Origin: Halothiobacillus neapolitanus
GTDB lineage: Bacteria > Pseudomonadota > Gammaproteobacteria > Halothiobacillales > Halothiobacillaceae
Direction of reading: 5' to 3'
NCBI GenBank assembly: GCA_020721485.1
Contig: DYMR01000080.1
Coordinates: 1-7,084, forward strand
DNA length: 7,084 nt
Part shown: piece by piece, positions 1 to 5,769 of the stretch
How positions within the stretch are numbered: the stretch's first letter is position 1
Layout of the letters: every line of letters begins with the position of its first letter
Position numbers and translations under genes: made by a program
The notes under the pieces: model-generated
What the model saw: only the letters and a program-made list of their open reading frames with translations
Database searches by the model: none
What the model was told of the DNA's origin: nothing

Positions 1-437
1 GCGTTTTGCGGCATGAATTGGCTGAAGAAGGACATGGGGCGGCCGACGGCTTGGTTCATTTGTCCGACATCTTGCCGTAGGTAGAGGATGGATTGGTTCA
101 TGGCGGCCATGGTTTGGGTCACTTGGGCGAGGTTGGCGGCCAGTGCGTTGGTGTCGCCGCGCATTTGGCTCATTTCGTTGGCGACGGTGGTGAATGACTG
201 GTTCATGGTGTTGAGGTTGTTGTTCACGGCCTCGGTCATGGTGGTCATGTTGTTGGCGATGGTGGCGACGCTGTCATCGAGGTGGGCGACGCTTTGGGTG
301 AGGTTGTAGACGAGGTAGAACCCGTATCCGGCGAGGATGAGGAAGGCGATCATGCCGACCCAGACGGTGAGGCGTAGGGTGCGAAATTCTGCGCCGGTGC
401 GCGGGGTTTGGGTGTCGGTGGGTGTTTCGTGAGACAC
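1..437 (-). CDS. Single-span membrane coiled-coil protein, C-terminus cut by window edge
   Basis: I do not recognise a named family. The visible 145 residues have a short polar, Thr/Pro-rich N-terminus (1-23), one hydrophobic helix (about 25-45, core MIAFLILAGYGFYLVYNL) and then a long polar helix. That helix is rich in Met, Asn, Gln, Thr and Ala with hydrophobic residues spaced like heptads (about 46-130), a likely coiled coil outside the membrane. There are no Cys residues and no enzyme motif. The start is GTG at 437: AAGGA lies 7 bases upstream, and the next in-frame Met (residue 29) falls inside the membrane helix. The visible end (VGRPMSFFSQFMPQ) looks like a short amphipathic tail, so probably only a few residues are missing (inference). 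The gene lies 144 bp after the cytochrome gene, but a strong terminator between them suggests its own promoter. Its role is unknown; a structural, tethering or sensory-like coiled coil is possible. Confidence 0.7.
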   Translation of the reverse strand, partial: MSHETPTDTQTPRTGAEFRTLRLTVWVGMIAFLILAGYGFYLVYNLTQSVAHLDDSVATIANNMTTMTEAVNNNLNTMNQSFTTVANEMSQMRGDTNALAANLAQVTQTMAAMNQSILYLRQDVGQMNQAVGRPMSFFSQFMPQN

Positions 438-536
438 AGGGGGTTCCTTTTTTTGGTACAGGGTTTGTTGCCGGGTGGGTTGCAATGGGTGTTGTGTTCG
501 GCTGAGTTGGACTGAGTTGAGAAATGCCCGGCGGGT

Positions 537-558
537 AAAAACGGCGCGCTGGCGCCGT
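537..558 (-). terminator. Intrinsic terminator of the cytochrome gene
   Basis: Read on the minus strand, ACGGCGC, a CAGC loop and GCGCCGT form a perfect 7-bp GC-rich stem, followed directly by TTTT. It begins 24 bases after the cytochrome stop codon. It should separate that transcript from the coiled-coil gene downstream. Confidence 0.85.
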
Positions 559-581
559 CGTGCGGGGTGAATGGCGGGGGG

Positions 582-1367
582 TTAGACGGCGTCTTTCGCC
601 CAAGCAAAGCCATCGACGCGCTTGCCGAAGAATGGCCAAACCCACATTTGCCAGAGGCTGACGACCCACATGAAGCTGGCTGCGAGCGAGTAGCCGATGC
701 CGCCGATGAGGGTGAGGTAGGCGAATTGCCAGTAGAACTTGGTCAGCCACCAGGAGGCGATGTCCATCGCCAGAAAGAGGAACGGGAAGAAGATGACGAC
801 GGCTTTGAGCCAGCGCGGCACGCCGGTGGCAAAGCTGAAGACGAGTCCGGCGAAGAAGAAGATGAAGGAGATGCCGAACAGGTGGATGTGCGATAGCCGT
901 GTTAAATCTTTGAACGAGGCGCCTTCATCGACTTTAGCCAGCGCGGCGACGGCGGCGTAGTTTTTGAAGTTGGGGATGTTCGGCAGCACGCTGTGACATT
1001 TGGTGCAGTACTGGTCGAACACGGCTTGGTAATGCGGTGCCCAGTCCTTTTCTGGCGCGCCTTCGCGCACCCATTTGATGATGTCGGTACGCACGGGGGC
1101 GGGCGCCATGGGTTTCATTTGGCCATTGAGCATGGCTTCGATTTTGCTGCCGCTGCGGTTGCCGTAGTAGCTGTAGATGATGTCGTTGACGGAAAGCCCC
1201 GGTTTGCCATCGGCCATGCCGTGGGTGAGCATGATTTGTGCCCCGGCCATCAGTAGACCCAATCCGGCGGCCATAAAATAGCCGGTGAAGAGGGCTTTAA
1301 CGGGAAGGGGTAGGCGCGAGAGGTTCAGCCACCCTAGGATGTCTTGTGGGCTATCTTGAGTTGTCAT
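582..1367 (-). CDS. Membrane-anchored c-type cytochrome, four predicted helices, one CxxCH
   Basis: This is a 261-residue inner-membrane protein that probably carries electrons through covalently bound heme. Helix 1 spans about residues 24-46. A periplasmic segment (about 50-157) follows, with the heme c motif CTKCH at 121-125 and several Met residues (79, 84, 87) that could offer an axial ligand. Three more helices lie at about 159-182, 187-209 and 212-238. The second helix opens with SHIHLFG; His160 and His162 at the membrane face could bind a b-type heme or a metal (inference). There is no cleavable signal peptide, so helix 1 acts as the anchor. The ATG at 1367 has AGGAG 7 bases upstream. 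An intrinsic terminator follows the stop. I recall homologues carrying the unrelated label 'elongation factor-1 alpha' in some databases (unverified memory); nothing here resembles a GTPase. The partner and electron donor are unknown; respiration or sulfur/nitrogen oxide chemistry are the obvious options. Confidence 0.85.
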   Translation of the reverse strand: MTTQDSPQDILGWLNLSRLPLPVKALFTGYFMAAGLGLLMAGAQIMLTHGMADGKPGLSVNDIIYSYYGNRSGSKIEAMLNGQMKPMAPAPVRTDIIKWVREGAPEKDWAPHYQAVFDQYCTKCHSVLPNIPNFKNYAAVAALAKVDEGASFKDLTRLSHIHLFGISFIFFFAGLVFSFATGVPRWLKAVVIFFPFLFLAMDIASWWLTKFYWQFAYLTLIGGIGYSLAASFMWVVSLWQMWVWPFFGKRVDGFAWAKDAV

Positions 1368-1563
1368 TGTGATGCTCCTGTGCCGATGTGATTTGGGCGC
1401 ACTGAGTAACCTACTGTGCTGTTCGATCGCTGTGTCGCGTGCTCGCTCTCGCCTCGCCTATCTATCTGATATGTCTCGTTGTTCACTGTGCGGCTCCTTG
1501 TGCTTGAACATGCTCGTGACGGTTTTCAGAGTCGCCCATTCATCAGTCATAAAATTGGGTAAA

Positions 1564-1597
1564 TCCTGCGCGGTGGTATGAAGCCCCGCGCGCAGGA
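1564..1597 (-). terminator. Candidate terminator hairpin after the globule-like gene (distal)
   Basis: On the minus strand TCCTGCGCG (1597-1589) pairs perfectly with CGCGCAGGA (1572-1564) around a 16-nt loop, and TTT follows. The stem is strong but the U-tract is short, so termination may be partial. It lies 81 bases after the globule-gene stop codon. Confidence 0.45.
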
Positions 1598-1600
1598 AAT

Positions 1601-1617
1601 GGCGGCTTTGCGCCGCC
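1601..1617 (-). terminator. Candidate terminator hairpin after the globule-like gene (proximal)
   Basis: GGCGGC and GCCGCC form a perfect 6-bp stem with the 5-nt loop GCAAA on the minus strand, followed by ATTTCC. With its poor U-tract it may act as a 3'-end stabiliser rather than a terminator. It sits immediately before the longer hairpin at 1564..1597. Confidence 0.4.
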
Positions 1618-1626
1618 GATCAGGGG

Positions 1627-1680
1627 TTTTGCCTTGGCTTATTTTCCTGATTAATTTTCCGGGCTTATTTTCAGGGCTTA
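1627..1680 (-). repeat. Four degenerate 13-15-bp tandem units starting at the globule-gene stop codon
   Basis: Read on the minus strand the units are TAAGCCCTGAAAA (1680-1668), TAAGCCCGGAAAA (1667-1655), TTAATCAGGAAAA (1654-1642) and TAAGCCAAGGCAAAA (1641-1627). The first unit begins with the stop codon itself. Units 1 and 2 differ at one base; units 3 and 4 are more diverged. Two units contain a second-frame TAA, so the array also guards against readthrough. The function is unknown. Confidence 0.7.
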
Positions 1681-2307
1681 TTTCTTCTCGCCGGCTTTGT
1701 GTTCATCCGCTTTGGCGGCGGGTTTGCCTGCTTCTGCCGGTGCCGCAGGGGCGACCATGGGTGCCGGTGCGGGGGCATAGCCGTAGCCATAGCCGTAGGG
1801 TGCGGGTACCGGCATTGGCGGCATGGGCATCGGCATTGGCATTGGCATGGGGTAAGTGGGGTAGGCTGGGTAGCCGTAGCCTGCCGGCGGTGCGGGGTAG
1901 GCAGGCGCCGGATACGCGGGCGGGGCATAGCCCTGCGCCGGTGCCGGGTAGTTTTGTGCCGGTGCTTGTTGGGGGTAGGCCGGTTGCGGGTAGCCATAGC
2001 CGTAGCCCGGATAGGGTTGTCCGTAGCCTTGACCATACCCTTGGCCATACCCTTGGCCATAGCCTTGGTTATACCCTTGGAATTGCGGGTTGGCGTTGCC
2101 GCGACCTTGGAAGTTCATCGAGAACCCGCCGGAGGCGTCGCCGCTGCCTTGACCTTGGCCGTTGCCGTAGCCGTTGCCATTGCCGCCGTTGTTGAAGAAG
2201 GGCATTTCGAAGGCTTGGGCGCTGGTGGCGGCGGCAAGACCGGTGCCGAGGGCGGCGGCAAGCAGGGTGGCTTTTATCAAGGTGGCATTCATCAGTGTGG
2301 CTTTCAT
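1678..2307 (-). CDS. Secreted Gly/Tyr/Pro-rich low-complexity protein, sulfur-globule-protein-like
   Basis: This 209-residue exported protein has no catalytic motif. Residues 1-32 form a Sec signal peptide (Lys-containing start, Ala/Leu-rich core, likely cleavage after ATSAQA). The mature part runs: FEMPFFNNGGNGNGYGNG (33-50), a GFSMNFQGRGNAN stretch (61-73), four-residue YGQG repeats (about 78-97), Tyr/Pro/Ala repeats (98-152), a Met-Pro run (153-168), YGYGYGY (171-177) and a charged Ala/Lys/Glu tail (about 183-209). Sulfur globule proteins of purple and colourless sulfur bacteria share the signal peptide, the F/N/G-rich start with an 'FxMNF.GRG'-like segment and the Tyr/Pro/Gly body, and form the envelope of periplasmic sulfur deposits. 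That family match is from memory of its style and is moderate; a generic low-complexity periplasmic or surface protein is the alternative. I chose the ATG at 2307 because GAGGA lies 7 bases upstream and the signal peptide starts there; an upstream in-frame ATG at 2346 would put 13 polar residues first. The Met-Pro run and charged tail make it longer than the classic ~100-residue globule proteins. Confidence 0.75.
   Translation of the reverse strand: MKATLMNATLIKATLLAAALGTGLAAATSAQAFEMPFFNNGGNGNGYGNGQGQGSGDASGGFSMNFQGRGNANPQFQGYNQGYGQGYGQGYGQGYGQPYPGYGYGYPQPAYPQQAPAQNYPAPAQGYAPPAYPAPAYPAPPAGYGYPAYPTYPMPMPMPMPMPPMPVPAPYGYGYGYAPAPAPMVAPAAPAEAGKPAAKADEHKAGEKK
2027..2074 (-). repeat. 12-bp coding tandem repeat, four units
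   Basis: Four consecutive 12-bp units close to CCTTGGCCATAC (top strand; 2027, 2039, 2051 and 2063) encode successive Tyr-Gly-Gln-Gly quartets of the globule-like protein. Units 2 and 3 differ at one base. Degenerate copies flank both sides (about 2015 and 2075). Such an array can gain or lose copies by slippage without shifting the frame. Confidence 0.85.
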
Positions 2308-2322
2308 CTTGAGTTCCTCAAG
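2308..2322 (-). promoter_or_regulatory. Perfect inverted repeat containing the ribosome-binding site of the globule-like gene
   Basis: CTTGAG and CTCAAG flank a GAA spacer and abut the ATG at 2307. The Shine-Dalgarno GAGGA is split between the left arm and the loop, so a 6-bp hairpin in the mRNA could limit ribosome access. As DNA it could instead be a small operator. The structure is seen; the function is inferred. Confidence 0.5.
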
Positions 2323-2382
2323 TTTTGGCGTTGGAAGTTTTCCCACTTCGTCACGCCGGTGGCCGGTTGGCCGATTGAGCTG

Positions 2383-2408
2383 CCCTCATCCTGAGCGCAG
2401 CAGAAGGG
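2383..2408. repeat. REP-like fragment
   Basis: The stretch begins CCCTCATCCTGAGCGCAG and ends AGAAGGG, with terminal CCCT/AGGG arms and an imperfect internal palindrome (CTGAGCGCAG). It resembles the 'CTCATCCTGAGC...GAAGG' small intergenic repeats that recur in many proteobacterial genomes (family impression from memory). One copy is visible here, so repetition cannot be shown from this window. Confidence 0.4.
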
Positions 2409-2416
2409 TTAACTTG

Positions 2417-2471
2417 TTGAATTCAAAATGCCCTATGCAACGGGGTCGAATTCAACGGAGCCGAATTCAAC
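2417..2471. repeat. 15-bp tandem pair and three GAATTC-centred motifs at the permease 3' end
   Basis: On the minus strand GTTGAATTCGGCTCC (2471-2457) is followed directly by GTTGAATTCGACCCC (2456-2442), then by a decayed third start GTTGCATAGGGC (2441-2430). A third GAATTC lies in the palindrome TTGAATTCAA (2417-2426). The first unit overlaps the permease stop codon (TGA at 2469-2467). No clear intrinsic terminator is present here. Confidence 0.65.
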
Positions 2472-5400
2472 CGGCCGAGGGCGGCGGCTGCGGTTGGGGT
2501 TTGGCGGGTAGCTCCGGTTCTTCGGGCAGAATCGAGACGCAATGGGCACACAGCGCCTTGCGTGCGGTGATGCAGCCGAGCGGGATGACGACAAGGGTGA
2601 GCAGGGTGGACACGACCACGCCAAACAGCAGGGAAATCGCCATGCCTTGGAAGATCGGGTCGGTCAAAATCACCGAGGAGCCGAGCACCAGCGCCAGCGC
2701 GGTAATCAGGATGGGGCGGGTGCGGCTTTGGCAGGCGCGCACCATCGCGATTTCGACCGGCACGCCGAGGGCAACTTGGGCGCGGGAAAAATCGACCAGC
2801 AAGATCGAGTTGCGCACGATGATGCCGGCCAGCGCGATGAAGCCGATCATCGAGGTGGCGGTGAAGTCGGCGTGCATCAGCCAGTGGCCGGGGATGATGC
2901 CGATTAGGGTGAGCGGAATGGGCGCCATGACGATGCCGGGAATCACGAAGTTGCGGAATTCCCAGACAATCAGCCCGTAGATCAAAATCAGCGCCACGCC
3001 GAAGGCAATGCCCATGTCGCGGAAAGTTTGCCAAGTCACCGTCCACTCGCCGCCCCAGCGGAAGCCGACCTGTTCGGTGGTGTGTTGCGGCACGGAAAAA
3101 TACTGGCCGCTGGCGGGCGTGGCTTTCGCGCTGTTCAGCCAATCATCGACCTGAAACATGCCGTAGATTGGCGCGGCGAAGGCGCCGACGGCTTCGCCGG
3201 TCACATACTGCACGGGGCGCATGTCTTTGCGATAAATCGGCTGATCGGCGGGTTTGTCGATGAATTGGCCAACCGCGCCCAGGGTGATGTTGGTGCCATC
3301 GGCCAACACCTTGACCGGCATGCCGTATAGGGCTTCGGGGTTGAGTTTGTGCCGTTCGGCGGTGCGCATCACGATGGGCAGCGGCTGGGTGGTGGCGAGC
3401 GGGCGCACATCGCCAATGGCTTTGTTGCCGAGCACCAACGCCAAGGCCTGATTGATTTCCGTGACGGAAACGCCCAGCCGGTCGGCTTTTTCACGATTGA
3501 TGACGAATTGCCAGTTGTTGTGCGCGGCGGCAATGCCACTGCCGACATCGCCAATGTTCGGCGCGGCGTGGAAGGCTTGGAGCAGAGTGTGGGCGTAGGC
3601 ATCGCGGGCGGCCGCATTCGGGCCGTAAATTTCCGCCACCACGGTTTGCAGCACCGGCGGGCCGGGCGGCATTTCGACGATTTGCAACCGCGCGCCGTAG
3701 GGTTTGGCCAGCGGCGCGAGCTCCCGCCGTGCGCGGTCGGCCAGTTCATGGCTGGTGATTTTGCGCGCGTCTTTATCGGTGAGCTGTACTTGAACCTCTG
3801 CCTGCCAGGGTTCATGTCGAAGGTAATAATGCCGAACCAAGCCATTGAAATTGAACGGCGCGGCGGTGCCGATGTAGCTTTGGGTGGAAATTACCTCCGG
3901 CCATTGGCTGATGTGCTGCGCGACGGCGGTGGCGAGGCTGCCGGTTTGTTCCAAACTCGAACCGGCGGGCAGGTCGATGACCACATCGAATTCGGGTTTG
4001 TTGTCGAACGGCAGCATCTTCACATGCACGGCTTTGAAGTAAATCATGCTGCACGAGGCGAAGAACGCGACGACCACGACCAGCAGAAAGCGGTTGCCGC
4101 GTTGGCGGTGGTGGTACATGCCGAGCATCACGCGCTCGTAAAATTTGCCGAGCCGTTCGGACTGGCGGTGCTCTTTTTCAGCGGCGCGGTTCAGCACATC
4201 CAGTGGCGGCATGAATTTGCGGGTGAGCCACGGGGTGAACACGAACGCGGCGACAATCGAAAACGCCATCGCCACGGTACCGAGCGCGGGAATCGGCTCC
4301 ATGTACGGCCCCATCATGCCGGTGACAAAGCCCATCGGCAGCAGCGCGGCAATGACGGTGAAGGTGGCGAGAATCGTCGGGTTGCCGACTTCATCGACCG
4401 CATCCACGGTTTCGGGAATCGAGGTGTCGCTGTGCAGCAGCCAGCGGCGGTAGATGTTCTCGACCACCACGATGGCGTCATCCACCAAAATCCCGATTGA
4501 GAAAATCAGCGCGAACAGGCTGACGCGGTTGATCGAATAGCCGAGCAACCAGGCGGCGAACACGGTGAATAAAATCACCACCGGAATGATGGCCAACACC
4601 ACCACGGCTGCGCGCCAGCCCAAGGTGAACCACACCAGTACCGTGACGGCGAGCGTGGCGACGAACAGTTTGAAAATCAGCTCGTTGACTTTGGCATTGG
4701 CGGTTTTGCCGTAATCGCGGGTGACGGCGATGTGCACTTCTTGCGGAATTTGCGTTTGCTGCAATTCTTTAACTTTCGCCAGAATCGCATCGGCCACGGC
4801 GACGCCATTGGTGCCCGCTTTTTTCGCCACGGCAATCGTGACGGCGGCCTCGCCCGGTTGACTGGCCCCACTGCCCGCGCCTGAGGCGTGCCCGCTGGCC
4901 GCGCCGGGGGTATACACCACCGCGCTGTGCCGTTCGCCCGCGCCGTAGTGCAGGGTGGCAATGTCGCGCACATACACCGGCTTGCCGGCGAAGCTGCCGA
5001 CCATCACATCGCCAACCGCTTCGGGCGAGGCGAGCTGGCTGCCGCTGTAGATCAAGTGGCGGTGATCGCCGACCGTGGTTTGCCCGACGGCGCGTTCCTC
5101 GTTTGCCGCTTCAATCGCGGCGGCGACTTGCTGCGGCGCGAGGTGAAAACCCGCCAGCCGTTCCGGGCTTAAATCAATCTGCACGGCTTCGGTTCGGCCA
5201 TGCACCACAAAGCTGGTGCTGACGCCGGGAATTTCGTGCAGCTTGGAAATGACCTCCGAACCCAGCAGATTCAGCGCGGCATCGTCCACCGTTTTGGAAT
5301 GCAGGGTGAGCGTGACAATCGGCACATCGTTGATGCCTTTGGAGCGGATCAGCGGCCAGGTCGCGCCGGGCGGCATTTTGTCGATGTTCGATTGAATGCG

Positions 5401-5769
5401 GTCGTAAATTTTGACCAGCGACGGCTCGGTCTGCTCGCCCACATTAAAGCGCACGGTGACGAGCGAATGCCCATCGGTGGAAGTCGAATACACATGCTTG
5501 ACGCCGGACACCTCGCGCATGATGCGCTCCAGCGGTTCCGTGACCAGCCGTTCCACTTCCCGTGCCGAGGCACCGGGCAACCCGACGGCAATATCGACCA
5601 TCGGCACGGAAATTTGCGGGTCTTCCTCACGCGGGGTTTGAATCAGCCCGATAATTCCCGCGCCAATCGCCGCCAAAAACAGCAGCAGCGTGATCGGGTT
5701 TTGAATGAAGGCTTCGGCCATACGGCCGGCCAAACCGCGTTTGCCCTGCGCGGGCTGCGCGGCGCTCAT
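2467..5769 (-). CDS. RND efflux transporter permease subunit (HAE type)
   Basis: This 1100-residue inner-membrane proton antiporter would export small hydrophobic compounds through a tripartite pump. The fold is the standard duplicated one. Helix 1 spans about 25-45, followed by PREEDPQIS at 46-54. The first periplasmic loop runs to about 365 and helices 2-6 span about 366-515. A break of about 40 residues leads to helix 7 (about 560-578), a second periplasmic loop to about 918, and helices 8-12 (about 919-1066). The proton-relay pair is visible in helix 4 as VDDAIVVVEN with Asp430-Asp431, which fits the HAE drug/solvent group and not the metal-exporting CusA group. GIIVRNSILLVDF (982-994) is the conserved helix-10/11 region. 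Oddities are a Gly/Ala/Ser-rich insert at about 287-306 and a cytoplasmic tail with Cys1066, CAHC (1074-1077) and a Pro-rich end. Its ATG overlaps the adaptor stop as ATGA, so the two are translationally coupled. The substrate is unknown. Confidence 0.96.
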   Translation of the reverse strand: MSAAQPAQGKRGLAGRMAEAFIQNPITLLLFLAAIGAGIIGLIQTPREEDPQISVPMVDIAVGLPGASAREVERLVTEPLERIMREVSGVKHVYSTSTDGHSLVTVRFNVGEQTEPSLVKIYDRIQSNIDKMPPGATWPLIRSKGINDVPIVTLTLHSKTVDDAALNLLGSEVISKLHEIPGVSTSFVVHGRTEAVQIDLSPERLAGFHLAPQQVAAAIEAANEERAVGQTTVGDHRHLIYSGSQLASPEAVGDVMVGSFAGKPVYVRDIATLHYGAGERHSAVVYTPGAASGHASGAGSGASQPGEAAVTIAVAKKAGTNGVAVADAILAKVKELQQTQIPQEVHIAVTRDYGKTANAKVNELIFKLFVATLAVTVLVWFTLGWRAAVVVLAIIPVVILFTVFAAWLLGYSINRVSLFALIFSIGILVDDAIVVVENIYRRWLLHSDTSIPETVDAVDEVGNPTILATFTVIAALLPMGFVTGMMGPYMEPIPALGTVAMAFSIVAAFVFTPWLTRKFMPPLDVLNRAAEKEHRQSERLGKFYERVMLGMYHHRQRGNRFLLVVVVAFFASCSMIYFKAVHVKMLPFDNKPEFDVVIDLPAGSSLEQTGSLATAVAQHISQWPEVISTQSYIGTAAPFNFNGLVRHYYLRHEPWQAEVQVQLTDKDARKITSHELADRARRELAPLAKPYGARLQIVEMPPGPPVLQTVVAEIYGPNAAARDAYAHTLLQAFHAAPNIGDVGSGIAAAHNNWQFVINREKADRLGVSVTEINQALALVLGNKAIGDVRPLATTQPLPIVMRTAERHKLNPEALYGMPVKVLADGTNITLGAVGQFIDKPADQPIYRKDMRPVQYVTGEAVGAFAAPIYGMFQVDDWLNSAKATPASGQYFSVPQHTTEQVGFRWGGEWTVTWQTFRDMGIAFGVALILIYGLIVWEFRNFVIPGIVMAPIPLTLIGIIPGHWLMHADFTATSMIGFIALAGIIVRNSILLVDFSRAQVALGVPVEIAMVRACQSRTRPILITALALVLGSSVILTDPIFQGMAISLLFGVVVSTLLTLVVIPLGCITARKALCAHCVSILPEEPELPAKPQPQPPPSAG

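Larger units (their letters stand above)
1368..1677. other. 310-bp intergenic region between globule-like and cytochrome genes
   Basis: From right to left it holds the 13-15-bp repeats just after the globule-gene stop, two hairpins (1601..1617 and 1564..1597), and about 190 bp of less structured sequence leading to the cytochrome gene. That last part should contain the cytochrome promoter, but I cannot pick out a convincing -35/-10 pair. A 30-codon minus-strand frame (1458..1550) lies in it, lacking a well-placed ribosome-binding site. ATCACA occurs on both sides of the cytochrome AGGAG. Confidence 0.6.

Noticed and set aside
274..750. 158-codon minus-strand frame spanning the cytochrome end and coiled-coil start
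   Set aside because: It runs across the terminator and both real genes in a different frame. The product is Pro/His/Arg-rich with no domain.
2027..2080. CRISPR-like array
   Set aside because: The 12-bp units are contiguous without spacers and encode YGQG in frame, so this is a coding tandem repeat.
1699..2394. Plus-strand frames over the globule-like gene (up to 231 codons)
   Set aside because: They are low-complexity Arg/Cys/Val-rich translations of the repeat DNA. The minus frame has a signal peptide and a well-placed ribosome-binding site.
3349..4500. 383-codon open frame on the plus strand
   Set aside because: It lies antisense inside the permease gene, whose protein matches a full RND fold. 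The plus-strand product is rich in His, Arg and Gly without domains, as expected of a GC-rich antisense frame.
2467..5769. Heavy-metal (CusA-type) RND permease
   Set aside because: Helix 4 carries the adjacent Asp pair VDDAIVVVEN of HAE permeases, not the single-Asp pattern of metal exporters.
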